From an uncultured Bryobacterales bacterium (GTDB taxonomy: Bacteria > Acidobacteriota > Terriglobia > Bryobacterales > Bryobacteraceae), in assembly GCA_937859895.1 (NCBI GenBank), contig CALMAV010000306.1, forward strand, positions 19,852 to 25,371: a stretch of DNA of 5,520 nucleotides, read 5' to 3'. The notes under the pieces were generated by a model. The model had not been told where the DNA came from and did no database searches. It saw only the letters and a list, made by a program, of their open reading frames with translations. Positions 5,487 through 5,520 of the stretch are shown here, in pieces. The position numbers and the translations under genes were made by a program. Numbering within the stretch: the first letter of the stretch is position 1; every line of letters begins with the position of its first letter.

Positions 5487-5520
5487 GATTCGCGTGGCGA
5501 AGAGTTTGAGAACAAGAGGC

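Noticed and set aside
1..5520. A new defence or mobile system in the window
   Set aside because: All intact genes match the Tol-Pal set in standard order; there are no transposase, integrase, toxin-antitoxin or CRISPR signals.

Overview
The window carries an almost complete Tol-Pal cell-envelope operon on the minus strand, in the order tolQ-tolR-tolA(TonB-type)-tolB-pal-cpoB (positions 5448 down to 364). The 3' end of an unrelated plus-strand gene, a glycerophosphodiester phosphodiesterase (GDPD) family fragment, enters at the left edge and converges on cpoB with only 4 bases between the two stop codons. The organism is a diderm (Gram-negative-type) bacterium. The divergent TolB N-terminus, the TonB-type protein in the TolA slot, the extra Ig-like domain in Pal and the moderate GC content fit Acidobacteriota better than Proteobacteria. 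That placement is inference from protein style, not from a marker gene.

Layout from the right edge, in the direction of transcription: a 72-base leader (5449-5520) with a TATAAT -10-like hexamer and a GGAGG ribosome-binding site; tolQ (TTG start); tolR 4 bases later; the TonB/TolA-like gene 5 bases later; tolB, whose ATG overlaps the preceding TAA by one base (TAATG). After a 44-base gap comes pal, and after an 86-base gap comes cpoB. The first four genes are packed tightly enough for translational coupling. pal and cpoB each have their own Shine-Dalgarno sequence and sit behind spacers that can fold, the second of which holds a long hairpin.

Function, from knowledge of the families: TolQ and TolR form the inner-membrane, proton-motive-force-driven motor. 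The TolA/TonB-like protein spans the periplasm. TolB is the periplasmic beta-propeller that binds Pal. Pal is the outer-membrane lipoprotein that grips peptidoglycan. CpoB is the coiled-coil/TPR periplasmic protein that links the machine to septal peptidoglycan synthesis. Together they constrict the outer membrane at division and keep the envelope intact.

I see no wholly new system here; the locus is a recognisable Tol-Pal operon. The points worth a second look are the wobble-paired hairpin abutting the cpoB ribosome-binding site, the apparently C-terminally shortened GDPD, the Ig-like insertion in Pal, the short TonB-type TolA and the non-ATG start of tolQ. No stretch of 300 bases lacks a gene, and I see no tRNA, rRNA, CRISPR array or insertion sequence.
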